From Albifimbria verrucaria (lineage: Eukaryota > Ascomycota > Sordariomycetes > Hypocreales > Stachybotryaceae), in the NCBI GenBank assembly GCA_020081605.1, contig JAHREC010000016.1, positions 930,001-994,000 of the forward strand: a DNA stretch of 64,000 nt, in the 5' to 3' direction. Within the stretch, counting starts at the first letter, position 1, and every line of letters begins with the position of its first letter. This document shows, one piece after another, positions 59,181-64,000 of the stretch. Position numbers and translations under genes: made by a program. The notes beneath the pieces were generated by a model that was given only the letters and a program-made list of their open reading frames with translations, was not told where the DNA came from and made no database searches.

Positions 59181-60236
59181 ATGCGTAGTTCAAGTTTCAT
59201 CATAGCCACCCTGGCAGTTGCTGCCTACGGTGCTCCTCTGCAACCCACCGAGTCGCCAAATGAGCTTCTCGCGCCTCGGGACTTGCAGGAATTTGACATT
59301 GGGAGGTTCCTGCGAAAGCTTGGCCCTCTGGGAGATGCGGTGCAGAGGGTGGTCAGCATTATCCCTCTTGGCCTTTCTCAACCTAACCATCTTGGAAAGA
59401 GAGATGAGAAACAATCCCGCTTCGCTCTTGATATCGCCGAGCTTGTCAAGACTCTTGGCCCTCTTGGAGAAAGCATCAACAAGTTGGTCGAAACCATTCC
59501 TGTTGCAGTCGAGGCGGAGACATCTATCCTGCCCGAAAACAAGGATGGCAGTGCTGGCTTGGAACTGGGCTTGGGGCCAGCCAAAGCCAAAATCAACAAG
59601 CGAGAGGAGAAGAAAGAGAATAAGGACCAACTGGCTTTAGATCTCGGCGAGCTACTGAAGGTATTGGGCCCTGTCGGAGATGCTGTTGACAAAGTTTTCG
59701 AGTCTGTGCCGGCGGATATCTCGATTGACGTGCCTGTCCTCCCTGGAAGCACGCAAGGCGCTCCCTCCGCTAAAATTGATGCGGGACTAGTGCATATTTC
59801 TGGAAAGCGAGAAGCCAACGCTGATCAAGGCGAAAAGGCTGGCACCACCTTGAACCTTGGCGACCTGTTGAAGGTGCTCGGCCCTCTGGGACAGGCCGTG
59901 GATGAACTTATGGAGACGATTCCAGCAAAAATCTCCGCTGATGCTTCTGTGATTCCTGGAAACGAAAAAGGCGATTTGGGTGTCAAAGCGGATCTCGGAC
60001 CTGTCGATGCCTCTGTAAACAAACGAGATAACGAGGAGAAGCAAAGTCAGAATGGCAACCTTGCCGTCAGCCTCGGCGATCTTTTGAATGCTCTTGGTCC
60101 TGTTGGCGAGAGCATTGATGAACTCATCGAAGTTATCCCTGTGGATGCATCAGTTGCTGTTCCTGTTCTGCCCAAGGACAAGGATGGCAACCCTGTTGTT
60201 ACTGTTGACGCTGGCCCTGTCAAGACCTCAACCTGA
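59181..60236 (+). CDS. Secreted repeat precursor with four Lys-Arg (Kex2) sites
   Basis: An intact, intronless 351-residue ORF. A signal peptide (MRSSSFIIATLAVAAYG) is followed by five related modules, each separated by KR at residues 73-74, 140-141, 209-210 and 281-282 (spacing 67, 69 and 72). Each module has an acidic or polar opening, the conserved amphipathic core L.ELLK.LGP.G..VD.L.E.IP, and a Pro/Val/Asp tail such as VPVLPKDKDGNP. KR after a signal peptide is the classic site for the Golgi protease Kex2, so the product should be cut into five peptides and secreted. This is the layout of Kex2-processed repeat proteins, which include pheromone precursors, repellents and dikaritin RiPP precursors. 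No Cys is present. No modifying enzyme is clear next to it; the MFS gene downstream could export. Confidence 0.82.
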   Translation: MRSSSFIIATLAVAAYGAPLQPTESPNELLAPRDLQEFDIGRFLRKLGPLGDAVQRVVSIIPLGLSQPNHLGKRDEKQSRFALDIAELVKTLGPLGESINKLVETIPVAVEAETSILPENKDGSAGLELGLGPAKAKINKREEKKENKDQLALDLGELLKVLGPVGDAVDKVFESVPADISIDVPVLPGSTQGAPSAKIDAGLVHISGKREANADQGEKAGTTLNLGDLLKVLGPLGQAVDELMETIPAKISADASVIPGNEKGDLGVKADLGPVDASVNKRDNEEKQSQNGNLAVSLGDLLNALGPVGESIDELIEVIPVDASVAVPVLPKDKDGNPVVTVDAGPVKTST

Positions 60237-61451
60237 GAACGCCCTGGACAAAGTGTCACGTCTGCACCAGCCTGTACTGAATGCCAATAGGGAATAAAGG
60301 TGAAAGTGCGGATGGAAGGGCTTTAATTGATAATCAATGTATATAGAGTATCGTTCGAACAAGCTCGCTGAATCATTCAGATAGAAAGATCTTAATATGC
60401 TATTAACTCTAGAGCATTCCTAATTACCCTGCAACCATTCTGTAGGCAGTGCAAGTGATTTCGTATTTGTATTGGCTATTCGGAATTCGGTGTTAACTCG
60501 GGCTGGGAAGACTTGGCCTGATGGCATCCCCTTTCGTCGTCTCACAGCTTGGTGAATGACATACTTCATGGAACAATGATTCCCTTGACTGGCCACATTG
60601 CGCGATCGAGTCTATCATTGCTTATTAGCTACATATGGATAAGTAATACAAAATCAGACACTACCTCTATTCAGCTTACCGTTCAAAGAAAAGTGGAATA
60701 CCTCGGCAACGTTTCGCGACGTCGTGGCTGATCAGTAATCATTTCATCACCCTCCTGGTCAGATGCATGGTTATGGATGGCCGGTCGGAGCCTTGACAAA
60801 ACAGGCCGTTTTATGAGGAATTATAATTGAATTCTTCGTGAAGATCAAGAAGATAATAGACTTGGAGCAGTTAGATGGTATTGTAGCCTACTCGTCGTGA
60901 TAGTCTGTGATGCAGATGTTGGCAACTTCAAGCCGGATGTCGTCGCTCACAGACAGACGACAACCGTGTCCGGCCGGTGGAGTACCTACTTTGGACCCTG
61001 TAGTTAAAATCTTATTAACTGGTAGAGGAAATACTACTTGCTTTCAATCCCCGGTATGCATCCGAAAGCGAGACTGGCGCCTCGTGCCTCTGGCCGCTAG
61101 GGTGCGCTTAACAGCGAATTAATAATCTTGCTTTGACCTCGGCACCCCATTTATTGATCATCATGTCGTTGAGGGGCTTGGAAGGGCGCGGTCACTATCC
61201 TCCAACCGTTTCATAAATACTGTAATGAGCGCAAGATGCATCGTTGTCATCATAAGTGGAGTGCTTGTGCCTAGAAGCGTGCTGGTCGAGTCCTTTCAGC
61301 ACAGACAACTGGTGGCTGTTGCTCTCGTCGTCTATGCGTGGGTGCCCAAGCAGCAGTGATTAAACTTGGTACAGTAGCAAAAACTCCACATGGAGCAACA
61401 AATTTCTGTCAAACTTGAAGAACCCCAGGGAGGGACCTGGAAAGTGGTTCA
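60237..61451. other. Intergenic stretch
   Basis: About 1.2 kb between the repeat precursor and the MFS gene. Nothing recognised. Confidence 0.5.
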
Positions 61452-63070
61452 ATGTCCGACGCGACGCCTGTCCCGCAAGAGGCGCCGAGCACACAAGTCG
61501 TCGAGGCGAAGTCTCAGAACGATATCGACTCCACGTGGAACGATAACCCAGCAAATCCATGGAACTGGCCAGCATGGAAGAAGACACTTCAAGTGGTGAT
61601 GCTGTCGTCCACCGCCTTGCTCTCGTCAGTGAATCCCTTTCATTCACTCCGGCGGAGCAGTTTCTCAACTAACACATCTCTAGAACTATCGGTACATCCG
61701 TAGTCAGTCCTGCCCATTCGGAGCTCATGACCGAATTCCATGTCGGTAGTACGGTCGCGATCCTCCCACTGTCGTTGTACGTCCTGGCCATGGGCCTCGG
61801 TCCTGTCGTTGGTGGGCCGCTCTCTGAGACTCTCGGCCGATATCCCGTCTACCTGTGGGGCACACTGGCTGGTGGACTCTTCACACTCGGCGCCGGCTTT
61901 ACGCACTCTTTTGGAGTGCTGTGCTTCGTTCGATTTATGGCAGGTTTTTGCTGGGGACCGGTGTTGGCTGTCGCGACGGGATCTCTAGCGGAGACGTTTC
62001 ACACAAAATCGCGAGGGCCAGTGTCGGCTGTCTTCATTTTGATGCCCTTTCTTGGTTCAGGTGCTGGGTAAGTTGATTGAGGAATCCGTTCCAAGTCATT
62101 TGTTACTCACGCTCAAATAGCCCCATAATCGGCTCGTTTGCTGTCAGTCAAAGAGGCTGGCGCTGGACACAATGGGCGCTGCTCATCATGACAGCAGTCA
62201 CCATGGCCCTCACCTTAGCCTCTGAAGAGACATTCCACCCCATCATCAAGCGTCGACTAGCTAAGAAGAACGGTCACCCTTTACCACCAAGCCCTCCCTT
62301 CGCCAAACGCTTGCAGACATTCGCCGTGGTCGCCGTGATCCGTCCCTTGCGCATGCTCTTCCTTGAGCCCATCGTGACCTTTACATGCCTCTATGTGGCC
62401 GTGGAGTTTGGAACACTATTCAGCTTCTTCGCTGCCGTGCCATACACCTTCAGAAGTGTCTACCACTTTAGCATCGAGCAGTCAGGTCTCGTCTTTCTCG
62501 CAGTCGTTATTGGGTGTGTCATTTCGCTCGTCACGATCCTCGCCTGCGACGTTCTTCTATACCGCAAACAGGCTTCACGTTATCCCCTAATCGCATACCC
62601 CAGAACATCGCCTTTACCCAGCCATGATTGGTAGCATTGGCTTTCCCATCGGACTGTTTTGGTTTGCCTGGACTGCGCGGTCGGACATCTCATGGGCGGT
62701 CCCGACTGCTGGTCTGATCCCGTTCGCCTGGGGCAATCTTTGCGTTTTCGTGTCTGTTATTCAGTATAGCACAGACACTTATACCGGCAATGTGGTGGCC
62801 AGCGCGGCGAGTGCCAACAGTTTTGCACGATATGCTTTCGCGGGCATATTCCCCTCTTCATCCTCCAGAGTAAGTGTCTTCCCATCATTTCTTGCCAGCT
62901 GTAAGCAGACGTGTCTAACATCTACCAGTGTACGAGAGACTCACCATCGCCTGGGCTAGCAGCTTCTTTGGCTTTCTCTCAATTGCATTGCTTCCAATTC
63001 CTGGGTGTTGTTCAAGTATGGCCCAAAGATAAGAGCCAAAAGCCAGTATGAGACTGTAAAGTATGAGTGA
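61452..63070 (+). CDS. MFS drug:H+ antiporter-type transporter (frame broken)
   Basis: Starts MSDATPVPQEAPS and has the family entry NPWNWPAWKKTLQVV. Intron 1 is best placed at 61625-61683 (GTCAGT..CTAG), joining LLS to TIGTSVVSPAHSELM. Introns 62068-62120 and 62870-62928 follow. Conserved DHA1 blocks: ILPLSLYVLAMGLGPVVGGPLSETLGR (split: ILPLSLYVLAMGLGP, then GGPLSETLGR), CFVRFMAGF, then PEHRLYPAM and GSIGFPIGLFWFAWT, and AFAGIFPLF. About twelve membrane helices are expected in the plasma membrane. Frame changes near 62585 (one gained or two lost), 62852 and 62998 need correcting; then the product ends YETVKYE-TGA at 63068-63070, about 480 residues. Substrate unknown; this family exports drugs, polyamines and secondary metabolites. 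Confidence 0.85.
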
Positions 63071-63275
63071 GTGAATAGTGCTTTGGATTGGTTTCGTTCT
63101 TTTGTTTCATTGGCAAGCGGGTTTCGGTTTTATTGAAGCATAAAGTTAGATTAAACATAGACGAGGGACGCAAATGGAAACATTTGAGGTAGAAGTCTAT
63201 TTCATTACTCGTCGGCTGTCTACTCCTAGATAATACACAATCATCAAACAAATCTACTGCCTTTAAGGAGCTAGT

Positions 63276-63979
63276 TTAGTCAATGTCGATGATCTCGCCA
63301 GGCACAGCAATTGGCTGGAACTTGGAGTCTAGGTAGTACCAGCGATCGTACTTCTCAGGCTTGGCCGCGGCGGGCTTGATGTCGGACTTGGTGGGGAGCT
63401 TGAAGGCCTTGGTAGTGTCTTCGCTCTTGATGTAGTTCTTGCACCAGGTAGGATGGCTTGTCTGGTTCAAGCTGATTTTGTTCTTCTTGGTCTCGCCCTT
63501 GAGCAGCTTCTCCCAGAACTCGTGGCTCTCAACAATCTTCTCGCGCATGAAGGTGCTATTCTGGTACTTGTTTTCGATGATAAAGTTCAAAGCACCGCTG
63601 CGCAGAACCTTGTAGTACTGCAAAGATTGTATGAGCTGCATGGTCTAAAATGTTTGAGAAGGGTAGTGTCACTTACAATGAACCAGTCATGGAAAGCCTT
63701 GGCAAGTCCAGGACGGTAGAATTCGAGGTCCTCAACGGCTATACCACGTTAGTAGGGAACGTGTAAAATGAAGACCGCCTACGGTGGAGTTGCTTACAGT
63801 CAACAAGAGCGGCCAGAGGATCCTTGATATCAATGACTATAACCTTCCAATCAGTGGTCTCGTCCTACAGCATCATGTTAGTTGGCTACGAAGATACTTC
63901 TAATCAGGGTACGTCACTTACATCAATCATCGCAAGGCCACCCAGAACCTTGGCCTGCCTGACGGAGCCGGTAGTGCCA
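63276..63979 (-). CDS. Inorganic pyrophosphatase, C-terminal part (cut by right edge)
   Basis: Four exons are visible on the minus strand: 63979-63922, 63864-63798, 63738-63677 and 63617-63276, with 57-59 bp introns. They join to VRQAKVLGGLAMID, DETTDWKVIVIDIKDPLA, VEDLEFYRPGLAKAFHDWF, then YYKVLRSGALNFIIENKYQN and ESHEFWEKLL, ending PEKYDRWYYLDSKFQP and TAA at 63278-63276. This is the family-I soluble pyrophosphatase pattern of fungi, which hydrolyses pyrophosphate to phosphate in the cytosol with magnesium. The active-site aspartates lie upstream, outside the window. A branch point (CTGAC) and acceptor (GACAG) at 63980-63998 suggest another intron at the edge. No frame errors. Confidence 0.85.
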
Positions 63980-64000
63980 CTGTCAACAGTTGTCAGTGGT

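Noticed and set aside
59378..59818. Long antisense ORFs opposite the Kex2-repeat gene
   Set aside because: They mirror the repeated plus-strand modules; no start or domain.

Overview
The window is a 64 kb piece of nuclear DNA from a filamentous ascomycete (Pezizomycotina, most likely a Sordariomycete). The evidence is short 50-125 bp GT-AG introns, two HET-domain genes, two NACHT-type STAND receptors, a DUF6594 protein, a Zn2Cys6 regulator and a three-exon class II hydrophobin. No species is named because nothing in the sequence fixes one.

The assembly carries many single-base errors. In at least ten genes the conserved protein continues across a +1 or -1 frame change. The missing base almost always lies in or beside a short homopolymer, and nearly all events look like one-base deletions. 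Conserved metabolic genes are hit as often as accessory ones, and the only tRNA lacks one base in its T loop. I therefore treat the broken frames as probable sequence error and annotate whole genes across them.

Layout. 1-30 kb is rich in self/non-self and conflict-type genes: a membrane-protein tail (1-185), a P-loop ATPase with a C-terminal RyR domain (297-2709, minus), a HET protein (3843-6214, minus), a 23-residue-repeat micro-protein (7296-7592), a NACHT protein with 14 WD40 repeats (10951-15403), a second HET protein (23217-25109, minus), a DUF6594 membrane protein (25414-26662, minus) and a NACHT-ankyrin protein (27060-30140). Among them sit a GH105-type hydrolase, a single-pass PPxY protein, Btn1/CLN3, a Zn2Cys6 regulator and a secreted type-B carboxylesterase divergent from it.

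30-46 kb carries more ordinary genes: a LITAF-type zinc-ribbon protein, a Golgi GT34-like glycosyltransferase, a small Cys-containing protein, a tRNase Z-like metallo-beta-lactamase, an EthD-domain protein and a catalase, with a gene-poor stretch at 40.2-43.2 kb. 46-64 kb has an intron-containing tRNA-Lys(CUU), a GH94 phosphorylase, a class II hydrophobin, a secreted Cys-rich protein, an SMP-30-type lactonase, a secreted Kex2-site repeat precursor (59181-60236), an MFS transporter and, cut by the right edge, an inorganic pyrophosphatase.

The strongest candidates for undescribed biology are the Kex2-site repeat precursor, the RyR-ATPase together with the HET/NACHT neighbourhood, and the 23-residue-repeat micro-protein.
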